NCBI GenBank assembly: GCA_902806575.1
Contig: CADCXD010000001.1
Coordinates: 62,001 to 126,000, forward strand
Source: Jackrogersella multiformis
Taxonomy: Eukaryota > Ascomycota > Sordariomycetes > Xylariales > Hypoxylaceae
DNA length: 64,000 nucleotides
Direction of reading: 5' to 3'
Shown: positions 11,505 to 23,586 of the stretch, piece by piece
Layout of the letters: the number at the start of each line of letters is the position of its first letter
How positions within the stretch are numbered: position 1 is the stretch's first letter
Notes under the pieces: model-generated
What the model was told of the DNA's origin: nothing
Seen by the model: the letters and a program-made list of their open reading frames with translations, nothing else
Databases searched by the model: none
Program-made: the position numbers and the translations under genes

Positions 11505-13409
11505 AGATCCCTAGTTAGATTTTCAATTGAAATATTGTATTATATTATAATATTATCCTCTAGTTTAAGATCCTTAAAAAAAAACCGAACGCGATTCTTC
11601 GACTCTGTTCATCTTCCCATGCGACCAAGCCGACAGTCCTAGGTCATATTTGTTGATTGCAAGTAGGCTATAATAGGTACAAAAAGGACGAGTGTCTGTA
11701 CAAATAAACGGTCCTAAGCGACACAAGGAAAATTACAAAGATAAATAATAAAGGTGAAAGTAGAGATGTTGGTATTATTATCAGAAGAAAGGGGTTAGGG
11801 GTTATATATATTTTTACTATTAGGGTTGAAGTAACCTATGTATATCAAGTCTACTGGTTGTAGATACCTACCTAGGTACTTAAGGTCATTATGGGTTTAC
11901 CCACCTACCTGTCTAGGTACTTAAGAGGTAGTTTGCTGGCTGCGTGGATTGGCTAGGTCGAATATAAATATTTATATAAACTATAGGCACTTAGGCATTA
12001 GAATTATAAAAAAAGAAAAGAAAAGAAAAGAAGGGAAGATAGGGACTACCTAAACCAGGTTAGCCACCTTCCCCAAACGAATAATACTAAGCCTGTTGTT
12101 ATTGCCTTTACATGCAGATTTCCAATCCCCCTAACAACCTTGAAAAGAGAATTAATTAGGTACCTACCTAGTATGTAATGATAAACGACGAGGCAACTGG
12201 ACTTCACTTGTAGTTCTAATTGAGTCTTTAACGTTTAACACTTAACGCTATAATTTTCGGTGAAGAGGAAGGATGTTACGTCGGTTATTTTGCTGTCGAG
12301 GATGCGTATGTAAAAATATCTCTGGATTAGTGAGACGGCAAAGATGCAGGAAATATTAAGCAGGGGAGAATTCAAGAAATACTCCTTCACCGCCTTATTT
12401 GCTTCTTCTTTTCAATACCTAATATGGATTAGCGTAGAGATACCTGTATAAGTACACACTAGTAAGGTATGTAGGTACCTACCTAAGTATTAAAGTAGGA
12501 TCGATATGATAAAGCACGATAAGCATGAATCCTTCTAGTGTACACTAGTGTAGTGTAGGTACCTAGGTACTTACCTAGGTAACCACGAGAGTTAAGCATT
12601 TCCTGTCCGACGGGAAGTGCTAATAAAGTTGCACTGACCTGCCTAAACATAGCCAATACCACGGGTGGCAGTGGCGTTTTAACGTATTAGGTTCACTGAG
12701 AACCATGGCCCCACATGCCTGAATGCTAATCGATTACGGTGGGAGACCCCTGTAAATCTTGCCCCTCCCCCTCGGCAGCCCACCCTATCAATGTTGCCCC
12801 TCGTTCATAAAAAAATTTAAAAAATTTAATTCAGCAGGCCAAATTTTTTCTTCTTAACTGGGATTGACATTTCTTCCACAACCCGACATAAAATCTCGAC
12901 GGTAGCCTTTCTCAACACCTTTCCCACCTTTTATCCTAAACCTCCCTTTTCTTTACTCTATTAACATCTCCCTTCTTTCAATTTTCTTCCCTCTCATTTT
13001 TTTTTTCTCGCGAAGAGTGACAATCTGAGCCTCCAACTCAGGTTTTCTCTCTTGTGACAAAAAGAGATCTTGGTCCTTTGCCACTGTTCAGCTTAGACTG
13101 AAATAGACAAGACGGGCCACGGTAGAGTAGATTTCTGAACTACTTCGTCAGCATATCTACGGGCTCCGGGGTAATACAAGACGCATTTCTACGTAGATCT
13201 CAGCATCTCTCTAGAATTCCCCTTCGGATTCCCCTCCCTACGATTCCCTTCCCGCGACCCAACACTCGAGCGACGAGAGAATTACGACCTCTAGAGACGT
13301 AAGACTCGATCAATTTCGATCGGCGTACTTTACTCTACTCTACTCTTCTCTTAATACTTCATCCCACCCGTCAAAGAAACCGAGTTTTCACGACAAAACA
13401 ACAATCACG
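11505..13409. other. intergenic with eEF3 promoter and leader
   Basis: The first 1.3 kb is AT-rich and has TACCTAGGTA words, densest at about 11865-11925 and 12470-12590, where GTGTACACTAGTGTAG is followed by TACCTAGGTA. The last 500 bp is strongly pyrimidine-rich (about 12890-13015 and 13200-13360), typical of promoters and leaders of highly expressed fungal genes such as eEF3. No gene seen. Confidence 0.55.
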
Positions 13410-16400
13410 ATGTCGACGGCGCAGGAAAACGCCCAGTCTGTTAAGATCCTGGACGAGCTGATGCAGAAGCTCACCATCTCCAAGGATGCAGCAGCTGTTA
13501 AGGATGCCTCGCATTCGCTGGCTTCTTTCATCAACGGTCGCATCGAGGACCAAGAGGCCCCCACCAGGTAAGAGTGGTGTTTTTTTTTTTGTTTTCCTTT
13601 TCCCCCGGATGGACCCTGATGAACCTTGATTAATCCTCTATTTTACCCATTGCCTTACCCATTGTCTAAGTACCCATGATTTACACATTTCACCATCATT
13701 TTTTTGTTTTGTTGTGTTGTGCCCTCAGCTAGTAGAACACCATCCTCTTCACACTCCCCCCCCCCCACCTAACACACGTGCCCGCAAATGCACCTTGCAT
13801 TGTCAGTTCCAGTTCCCTTCCTTTTTTGGGGGGTTATCCCCCTCTAAGGCTTTCTGTCATGTACCTATGGCCATCGTTATTTGTGCTACAAGAATAGCCG
13901 TCAGCAGGGTGGATTTGGCGGGATATTCTTGGTAGCCATAAAAAGTTTTTAGCTGCAACTACCCGTTATCTACATGTACCTAGTTATTCACAACTTGACT
14001 TATTGGAAACATCCCGCTAACTATCAAATTAATTCTGCAGAACCGTTGAGGCTCTGAAGAAACAGATCTCGAACAAGAAGGATGCTTCGGCCCGTGAAAA
14101 GGCTGCTAATGCCATCCAGGCAATCGCTCAACATTCTGAGATTGCCGCCAATGTCGAGCCCTACCTTGTTATTCTGTTGCCTCTCACCCTGACTGCCATT
14201 GGCGACAAGATCACTTCCGTCAAGAATGCCGCTATTGCCGCCACTCTTGCCATAGTTGAGGCCATCAACCCCAACGCAGCTAAGGCTGTTCTAGCCGCCA
14301 TTGTCAAGTCTATCTTGGAGGCGCAGAAGTGGCCTGAGAAGATCACTGCCCTCGAGTGCATTGACACCCTCGTTAGAACTGCCCCGGCTCAGTTGGCGTT
14401 CCGTGTTCCCGAGCTCATTCCTGTCATCTCCGAGTCCATGTGGGACACCAAGAAGGAGGTCAAGGAACGTGCCTACAAGACCATGGAGAAGATCTGCGAG
14501 TTGATTGTCAATCGGGATATTGAGAGATTTATCCCTGAGCTTATCAAGTGTATCGCTAAGCCCGAGAATGTCCCCGAGACTGTTCACTTGTTGGGTGCCA
14601 CGACCTTCGTCACCGAGGTCCAGGAGCCCACGCTCGCTTTGATGGTCCCTCTGCTAGACCGTGGTCTTGCTGAGCGAGACACCGCCATTAAGCGAAAGGC
14701 GGCCGTTATCGTTGATAACATGTGCAAGCTTGTCGACGACCCCAACATCGTCGCTCCTTTCTTGCCTAAGATGATGCCTGGTCTTCAGAAGAACTACGAC
14801 AACTTGGCTGATCCTGAAGCCCGTGAGAAGACCAAGCAGGCTCTTGACACCCTCATCCGCGTTGGTGATATCAAGGATGGCAAGATCCCCGAGGTTCGCC
14901 ACGACGGTGACGTCGCTACTGTCCTTGGTCACCTTATGGCCGTTATCCCGAGCAAGCACGCCAAGACTGCCGAGAAGCTGGGCCCCGTTTTGGAGTACAT
15001 CTCCGCTATTGGTGGGCAGCTTGTTGACGAGAAGGAGACGGAGCCATCTATATGGGCTACTGCCGTGAAGCCTTTCGTTACAGTTGTTGTCGGCGACGTT
15101 GATGCCGAAAAGGTTGTCGAGAGTCTCCGCAAGCGCGCTTCCTCTGGCGCTGAGGAAGAGGCTGAGGAAGAAGCCGAGGACGAGGAAGGCGAGGATCTTT
15201 GCAACTGCACCTTCTCCCTTGCGTATGGTGCTAAGATTTTACTCAACCAAACCCACCTTCGACTCAAGCGTGGTCGCCGCTACGGTCTGTGTGGTCCTAA
15301 CGGATCCGGTAAATCCACCCTCATGCGCGCTATCAACAATGAGCAGGTCGAGGGTTTCCCTAAGCAAAACGAGGTCAAAACCGTCTTCGTTGAGCACGAC
15401 TTAGACTCGGCTGACACGGAGATGACTACTATCGACTGGACTATGAAGAAGCTTGCTGAGGCCGGTGTCTCTACCGCCCGAGCCGAGGTCGAGAAGCGTC
15501 TTGAGGAGTTTGGTTTCAACGCGGCAATGACTGCGGGCCTCATCACCGCCCTGTCCGGTGGTTGGAAGATGAAGCTGGCTCTGTGCCGTGCCGTCTTCGA
15601 AGCCCCAGATATCCTGTTGCTCGATGAACCTACTAACCATCTGGATGTGAAGAATGTTAGATGGCTAGAGGATTACCTAATCAACTCCCCCTGCACTTCC
15701 ATTATCGTCTCTCACGACAGCGGTTTCCTTGATAATGTCACACAGTACATTATCCACTACGAGCGATTCAAGCTGAAGAGGTACAAGGGTAACCTGAAGG
15801 AATTCGTCCGTAAGAACCCGCATGCCAAGTCGTACTACGAGCTTGGAGAATCCGAGATCGAGTTCTCCTTCCCGGAACCAGGTTTCCTCGAGGGTGTCAA
15901 GACTAAGGCGAAGGCCATCCTGCGTGCAACCAAGATGAGCTTCCAGTACCCCGGCACCCCCAAGCCCCAGGTTACCGACATCAGCTTCCAGTGCTCTCTC
16001 GGTTCCCGTATTGCTGTCATTGGTCCCAATGGTGCTGGAAAGTCTACGCTCATTAACGTCCTCACTGGCGAGCTTATCCCCACCGGCGGCGAGATTTATC
16101 AACATGAGAACATCCGCATTGCTTATATTAAGCAACACGCTTTCGCTCATATTGATAATCACCTCGACAAGACCCCCTCGGAGTACATCCAATGGCGATT
16201 CCAGACTGGCGAGGACCGCGAGACCATGGATCGTGCCAACAAGATCATCACCGAAGATGATGAGAAAGCTATGGACAAGGTCTTCAGAGTCGAGGGCTCT
16301 CAGCGACGTGTCATCGGCATACACAGCCGCAGAAAGTTCAAGAACAGCTACGAGTACGAGTGCTCCTTCGCCCTTGGCGAGAATATCGGCATGAAGAACG

Positions 16401-17116
16401 AGCGTTGGGTTCCCATGATGACAGCCGACAATGCCTGGCTTCCTCGAACCGAACTTCTGGGTTCCCATCAGAAGATGGTTGCTGAAGTCGACATGAAGGA
16501 AGCTCTTGCTTCTGGCCAATTCCGCCCCCTGGTCCGAAAGGAGATCGAGATTCACTGCGCTAATTTCGGCCTCGATGCCGAGCTTGTTTCTCACTCGCGC
16601 ATGCGTGGTCTCTCGGGTGGCCAGCGTGTCAAGGTCGTCCTGGCTGCTTGCTCGTGGCAAAAGCCTCACCTTATCGTCCTAGATGAGCCCACAAATTATC
16701 TGGACCGTGACTCCCTTGGTGCTCTGTCGAAGGCTCTCAAGAAGTTTGAGGGCGGTGTGATCATCATCACTCACAGTGCTGAGTTCACTAAGGACTTGAC
16801 CGAGGAAGTTTGGGCTGTCATGGATGGCATGATGACGCCTTCAGGCCACAATTGGGTCCAAGGCCAAGGCGCTGGCCCTAGACTAAAGCAGGGCGACGAC
16901 GACGAAGAGGAGAAGTTCGACGCCATGGGCAATAAGATTGTGACGACGAAGAAGAAGGCTAAGTTGACCAGCTCCGAGGCCCGAAAGAAGAAGAAGGGTA
17001 AGTCTATATACAACCCTATTGAAAGTGCCGAGTCCAAGTAAACTAACGTGATATCTACAGAGCGCATGGCCCGCCGAAAGCGCGGCGAGGAGGTCTTCTC
17101 CGACGAGGATGATTAG
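13410..17116 (+). CDS. translation elongation factor 3 (eEF3)
   Basis: Fungal ribosome-associated ABC ATPase that aids E-site tRNA release and translocation. Exons 13410-13567, 14041-16997 and 17061-17116 encode 1056 residues, the usual length. Order: N-terminal HEAT repeats (to about 320); an acidic linker; ABC1 with Walker A GPNGSGKST (about 471), signature LSGGWKMKL and Walker B ILLLDEPTNHLD; ABC2 with Walker A GPNGAGKST (about 714), a chromodomain-like insert (about 800-870), signature LSGGQRVKV and Walker B LIVLDEPTNYLD; then a Lys-rich tail. The tiny last exon supplies ERMARRKRGEEVFSDEDD, matching the conserved fungal C-terminus. Codon use is biased to C-ending codons, as expected for high expression. 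The 473-bp first intron sits close to the start codon. Long frames on the opposite strand here are shadows of this bias. Confidence 0.97.
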
Positions 17117-18064
17117 ACAGATCGTTAGCATCCTCACCGCTACGCATCCTTACGAACTAATTCCGATACACGAGCACGATTACACTAATTTCCTTTATTT
17201 GATGAACAGAAAAGTTCGGACTTGCATGGTTAGGCATTGTTTCTGTGTTTCTCGAGCACCATAGGTTTCCGATGCTTACTGCAGCCCAAGGATGAACCTT
17301 TACCCCATGGTCGAGCATGACGACGTAGGCAAGGCATGATTCCTCTGGTTTGGAGGCCCAGGGGTGGGTTAGTCTTGATTGCAGGAACACCACAGATAGG
17401 TTGAGCAGGTCGCTGAATAGACTTGATACAGATAAACACGCTGACAAAGCCGTGATGCCTACGTGATATGGAATCTTGCTTCATGAGCGCTTTTAGAGCT
17501 CCCCGATGGTAGTTCTAGTAATGGGTAGAGGTGGCGAGATCGTATTATCTCGAACTGATCCCATCCACTGGGCTAAATTATTACAGTAGGGTATTTCTAA
17601 ATACTTGAGCAGCCTCTGCAAGACTGTTCAGGGTGATGGCCGTCGGCCGTCTTGCGTATACAGCTGAGGCGGTGGGCATTCTTAAAATTATTTTGTTTTG
17701 CTTAGATCAAGCTTAGCCTTAGCCGTCGTCGGTAGCTTCTTTGGCGGGCTTTCACATTATATGGTACCTCTTTTATTTCCTTGTGTCTGCATACAATAGA
17801 TATTCAACGTTTCCGGATCCAGGTCGACATCCATGGCTTTCAATAGCGCCCTTTGTCAATTTTCCGAGAACGGTGACGGCAACGGCATGACAACAAAGAA
17901 TTTCTCAGTGCGTGACGAGGTGCCTAAAGTCGCCATGCTGGACGGTGCGCGTTATTTGGAAAAATCTATAGCCCGCGACTCGTTTTACCAACTCACGATA
18001 GTGGTAGCAATAACGACACTAGACGAGAATACTTCAAGGTTATTTCGCGCGAAGAGTTTCTGCC
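17117..18064. other. intergenic, no gene seen
   Basis: 3' region of eEF3 and upstream region of the large HExxH protein. Short frames on both strands lack protein character. No repeat cluster noted. Confidence 0.5.
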
Positions 18065-21000
18065 ATGTCTGATATCTCAGTGGAAGAACCGCTATCTCCT
18101 GGGGAGCCGACGACCTACGAGGAAAAGCTCGAGGAGGAGGCGCGCAATTTTTGGGAGAAGCAAAAGCACCGCATGCCGCAGAGCTACGACTGGGACTGGA
18201 TGCCATTTTTCAGAGCATTGAGTGAAGGTAACCTTGCTGTTAACGGCGTTAACACGATCCGATCACCTCCTCTGAAGGACGACGTGGGGCCCAGCACTAT
18301 ACTTAGAGATGACCGTCCTACTACTTTTCCTCAGCCCACATTGGAATCAATACCAAAGGTACCTAATAGCGGATCGTGGGACTATACGTGGTATATTCCT
18401 GAATGGTCTCACCCCGACTACCAGCCCGATATCCAAAGGACTTTCAAAGGAGCTGTCAGATATCTGTCCAGCAGAGATCCACTCCACAAGTTAACTCCGG
18501 CGTTACGAGCCACAGATGCTATTAGGCGTCCGACCGAGTGGGCGAAGCGTTTTGGCATCCATCCCGACGAACTAGGCGGCCGAAGCCGGCTTAGTCCCAC
18601 GATATCTCCCACTCGAGATCCGTTTGTCGATTATGCGAACCAGATCAACCAGCTCTCTGACGCCGGTAGGGCATACGCTATCGCAGCGAGTAAACAGGCA
18701 GTAGAAGCGGCGGGTGGACGTATTCCCCAAGACAACCCTAATTACATCGACCCGGGCGTGCTGGAAACCGTTCTATCAGCTCATAAGGTACAGACGAACA
18801 AAGAGTTCGTTGCGAATCTAGAGGCGACGCTCGGTAAAGGCAAAGATGCTCCGAACCTCGAGGAGCTCGTTGCGAATCTACAGCGGGGATTTCCGAATGT
18901 AGCGAATGCGCACAAGGGCTTTTTAGAGAACGCCTTACACGACCAAGACTACCAGCGATTTGTCTTTCATGACATGACGAGCGACGAACTCGTGGCTGAA
19001 AATCTCTTAACCATGTCAGATAATGTGGTGTGTGATTTGGATGGCGATATTCACCCGTAGGTTCCTGGAGTTCGAAATCGATGGTGAAGCTATTCTGCTC
19101 ATTGGCTGACTACCTACGTATGGTTGCTTCTCTTATAGTCTTTTCCGGAGACACCGCTGGGAAAATAGTTCTTGGAAGGGAACAAAAAAACGGCAACCCC
19201 GATTTTTGTATAATCTGAACGGCGTGAGGGAGGAGTGGGACGTTGTAAGTCTCTTCTTCCCCTTGTCTTTAGGTCTAGCTCACTCCCGCCCCGAGTCCAA
19301 GCCGGGTTACGAAGAGAGACTAAGTGAGGAGAGAGACTAGGTGAGAAGAGTGACTGACATCAGCCACAGACAAAGAACGATACTTTGTGGGCAGCGCTGC
19401 GGCCTGCATTGATGCTCGTGACACAGGTTCTAAATCATGGCCACCCCTTTTTGGATGCTATACTGGATCTGAGAACTCGAGTAGCAATAAGCTCAGAGAA
19501 GGACAACCGCCTTAACCGCATGACGCCTAACATGTTTGCGTATAGCTGGACAAGGCATATCAATATGGCTAATACACACAGAATGATAAGCTGGCTGAAT
19601 GTTCTGGCATTTGACTGGACTGCGAATACGTGGAAAGTGCTCGAAAAGACGCTCAGTTTGGATATCGGCAGCGTCTACCTCTCACCTATGGAAGCAGATG
19701 AGGACGATTCAGTAGAGGAGTGGGATACTTACTTCGCATACGGTACTACGCATTCGCATACGGCCGAGGCAGACTCTCGCATATTTATACAGATAGGCGC
19801 GGAGATGATTTGGCCATTACTGATGCCCGAGTTCAGCCAAAGCGAGAAGTTGACCGTGTCCTTTTCCATAGCCTCAACCATATTGCACGAGTTTGCGGTG
19901 AGATATACTACAGATTTCTCTTCCGTTGGCCCTTCTAGTTGTGACAATCAAGCCGACTAACATCGAGTCTCCTTTATATACATGTAGCACGCAATCAATA
20001 ATGCCCAACAAATCCTCACCCTCACTCCGTATTTCGCTAGACTGGAGGGTTATAGCGATGAAGTCATAAAGTACCTCGGAATTCTAGGTGACGAACTGTG
20101 GGACTTCAGAAATGCTAACGGAGAGCATTTCTGGATGAATAACGGTGCGGCCGAGATGGGTTTCGATTTCGAGACAGCGCTCTGGGGATTACCTGGTATC
20201 AACCTCTTGGCAAATCCCAACATGATGAGCGCCCGACAGCTGCAGACTCTTCCATTGATAATGGCTGGGTCCCCTTTCCCCTTCGCCGAGGCTCCTCCGC
20301 CTCAGGGGATGGTTCGGGGAGGGCCCGTCAGGGGTGCCTTCTTCCCCGTGGAGGACTACAGGCTACCGATCCCTATCGACTACATGGCCAAGTTCTTCAC
20401 CAAGAATTTCTGGAATACGGAATTCAGGGCGTACGGGAGCCAGGCTCTCAACATATACCAAGGGACGACCCGCACCCTCAAGACTCTCATGACCCCGAAT
20501 TGGCTATCTGATCTCACCGGTAGAGAGTCCTTTGGCTGGAGACCCTGGTTTTTTTTGAAATTCGTGACGGAAATGTTAAAGACCAACGAACACTACATAT
20601 TAGGAGAATTTATAAAACGATTTACCTGGCAGTCGCTAATGCCCAACGCTTACTATAACCGCTGGGTGGAGGAAACCGATGGCTGGCTTCAGCATACAGC
20701 TGGTGTGATTGAGGAAAGCAATCAAAGGCTGCGGAAAGAACTAATCGAAGGCAACCGAGCACACAAGATATTACATTCTATACCAGAGAGAGATAACAAA
20801 TACCAGGCATACGCCCAAAGTACCTATGAGAATTTGGTGTCGGGAAGATCGTCGGCGCAAGTCCTAAGCCTGCAAGTCTGGGTGCAACAGGTAAACAGAT
20901 ACTATAACCACACTTTCCAAAACGGGGGCTCAATCATGCGGCTTCTTTCTATATATTATGATCTTATTATGAATGACCTCAGACAAATACAGCGCATGTT

Positions 21001-22687
21001 GTTGGAGTACTTTAGCCTGCATCCCAACTCCAAGGCCACACTCGTCACCGGGACCGGGCAGCAAACTCCTCCCCCTATCCAGGCCGTCGGTGCACGTTTG
21101 GCGAATGGAAACCAGAACGCAAAAGAATTCCTCGCAGTAATCAACAATATATGTGTACTACCTCCCATGCAAAGCATCCTGGAGCACTGGAACGCATGGG
21201 CAGCTCGGTTCCGCGCTTGCCAAAAAATGTACGACGACCTTCTCGAGATGCTAGGGGACGTGCCCCAGCCACATGATACCCGCTGGAAGAAGCGATTCAC
21301 CACCGTACCGTCCTCCTACGTAAAGAGCAGCTTAGACCGTATCCAGGTCCTGGCGCAAAGAGAATACATCCGAGTAGACCCGCGCATCCGTGAGGCCGTA
21401 GACGAATGCATGGAGATTCTCAAAATGTGGGACCCATCCAAATTTTTGCCTCCATCGCTTGCCCCGAGCCAAATGGAAGTCGACGACGTGGCGAAGGTAT
21501 TAAGGAAGTCGACGTCCTTGTCCCATTCTTTACCCGCTCACGGCGGCATTCTTCCTAACCCCTTTGGCTGGACACCCCCTGACCAGAACCAGCCACCCGC
21601 ATCGCACGGTGGCCAAGCCGAGCCGCCGATAAATCCAAAGCTGGGCCTCCAAACTTTCGGTGGAGTCGTGGGCGGAGAGGGTATTGTCTTCGGTCAGACG
21701 AATAGCTTCGACCCGGTGCAGCAACTGAACGCGAACATACCTCGTCGAATTTTTGGTACGGCCCATGGGGACGAGAGTGGTAATAATAATGGAAGTGATG
21801 GTGATGGTGGTGGTGGTGGTGGGAGTACCCGTCCAGCTCCGAGGGGAGGCCACACGGAATCCCCAGAACGCGGGGCGCTGGGTCCGGCTCGTAGCGGCGG
21901 AATCCGGAGGGACGACCAGAATCAGCGTCGAGGTTCAGCTGGCAGAATAGGGGACATAAGGACGGGTAACAGAAGGGACGGCGAGAAGGCGGTGAGCTTT
22001 ATCCAAGCCGCGCAGAAGGTGGGTGCCCTAGACCAGATCGCCGAACTCGACATACCGACTAGGACCATCAGGACGGCGTTGGAATCAGGCCGTTTCGGTC
22101 CGGGAGGGCCCATTCCGCCTGCTTCGGGCAGCACGTCCGTATTCAATGTAATAAGGTCACCCAAACCCGGAGCAGACCCGCGTGCGAGCGTCATATTCGC
22201 TCCGGGCGCTGACGCGGACATATTGACGTCGGATCTCAACGCCTTTCGTTTGAGCCAGAGCATGACCAGCGCCGCACCAACCACTAGCAATCAGCAAGCC
22301 GTACAAGAACCGTATAGAGCAGATCAGTCGTACCGAGATGCACAGGCTGCGACCGACGACGTGTACGGCCCCTTTAGAACCCTCGATCAGACCCGTTTTC
22401 CGCCTCCATCGGCTCACAGTCCGCAATCCCAACATTTTCCCAGTCCGCCATTCTATCTATCATCTCCCAGTCCGCCACGCCATCTGAACGCTCCCATTGC
22501 CAACATGGGTCTGACCCCTTACGAGACCAATCCTGAGTTTTCTGATATCCTTGGCGGCGAGATCGTCTACCTCGATGACAATTACGAGAACAGCCCTGAC
22601 CTTTCGGCTTTCAATTTTGACCTCAGTCCTATTAATTATGCTTCTCCTCCTGGCCAGGAAGAGCCAGACGAGGGTGAGATTTTATAG
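18065..22687 (+). CDS. large uncharacterised protein with intron-split HExxH zinc-peptidase motif
   Basis: Four exons, 18065-19056, 19139-19244, 19370-19897 and 19988-22687, all GT-AG and in frame, give 1441 residues. I do not recognise a named family. The third intron falls inside ILHEFA|HAINNA, so splicing creates His539-Glu-Phe-Ala-His543, the HExxH motif of zincin metallopeptidases. About 55 residues on, AAEMGFDFETALWG offers Glu598-x-x-x-Asp602, the gluzincin pattern for the third zinc ligand. Before the motif lies a Trp-rich region; after it come about 450 residues of helical, Trp/Tyr-rich sequence (to about 1020). The last 400 residues are low-complexity, Gly/Pro/Ser-rich (a Gly run near 1145, repeated SPP near the end). 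No signal peptide or membrane span is evident. The acceptor of exon 3 could also be 9 bases downstream. Peptidase activity is inference. Confidence 0.75.
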
Positions 22688-23586
22688 TTTCATAGGGCCA
22701 ATCGTACATTTTTAAAATAACAGTGTAGGCAGACAGAAGCGTGGATCGAGTTTTGCGGTAGTTGACAAGGAGTAAGTTGTGCATCTAAGCCCGCCTAAGT
22801 TTATAAAGTCGGTTGCTTAGGGATTTCCCCCTTCGAGGTTTTGCATACGGGGTGTTTCGTTTGCTCTGTATCGATCGAATTGCCTTGCTCTAGAGAATAC
22901 GTAGAATAGGCGTAGTCTATATCGGCTAGTATGTTCCTACCTAGGTAGATTAGGGAGTCGTGTGTCAGTTAAAATGCAATACAACATTGCGTTCTTGATA
23001 ATATCCTGTTCTTAAAGATACTTACCTACCAGGTAGGTATATATGTATTCCTGTTATAAAATGCCGTGTTCTCGATAGGCAATTGCTGATGCTACTGACC
23101 CTATATCGGAGATAGATTGTTAATACATAAGCCTAGCATGTTGTGTTTAATGTAAACCATCGGATATTCTTACTTTGACCTCTGGTGTAGACTTCTTGTG
23201 TAAGAGGCGTAACACAGATCTCCCCTTTACCAATACTCCTATTCGAGATGTTCTGGATCAGCATTCAAGCAAGCACTTGAAAAGAACTATCAAATGCTTC
23301 CATACCTAAGGTCTGATATGAGATTAATATAAGTGCCCAACCCAAATTTTGGCAATTATATTGATGTAAAATCGATTGGGACCGATCGTTAGACTATCGA
23401 GAAGTCCAGGAATGCTAACTTGAGAGAGAATCAGTAGTCCGAATATGGTCAAATCGGTACGCACGCCAGATTCGCTAGCAAAGAGGGGGGTTAAAACGCT
23501 TGAAGTAAGTTTGATATTCAGGGTATTCTACTATATGTATATATATATATATTCTCATTTATTACAATCGCAATGATAGTCATACG
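22688..23586. other. intergenic between convergent genes
   Basis: Shared 3' region of the HExxH gene (+) and the sirtuin gene (-). It carries CTACCTAGGTAG near 22938 and ACCTACCAGGTAGGT near 23024, and a TA microsatellite at about 23530-23552. No gene seen. Confidence 0.55.

Noticed and set aside
15677..16669. 330-codon open frame on the minus strand inside eEF3
   Set aside because: It is the mirror of a strongly codon-biased gene; its translation has no domain, and the plus-strand ABC motifs are decisive.
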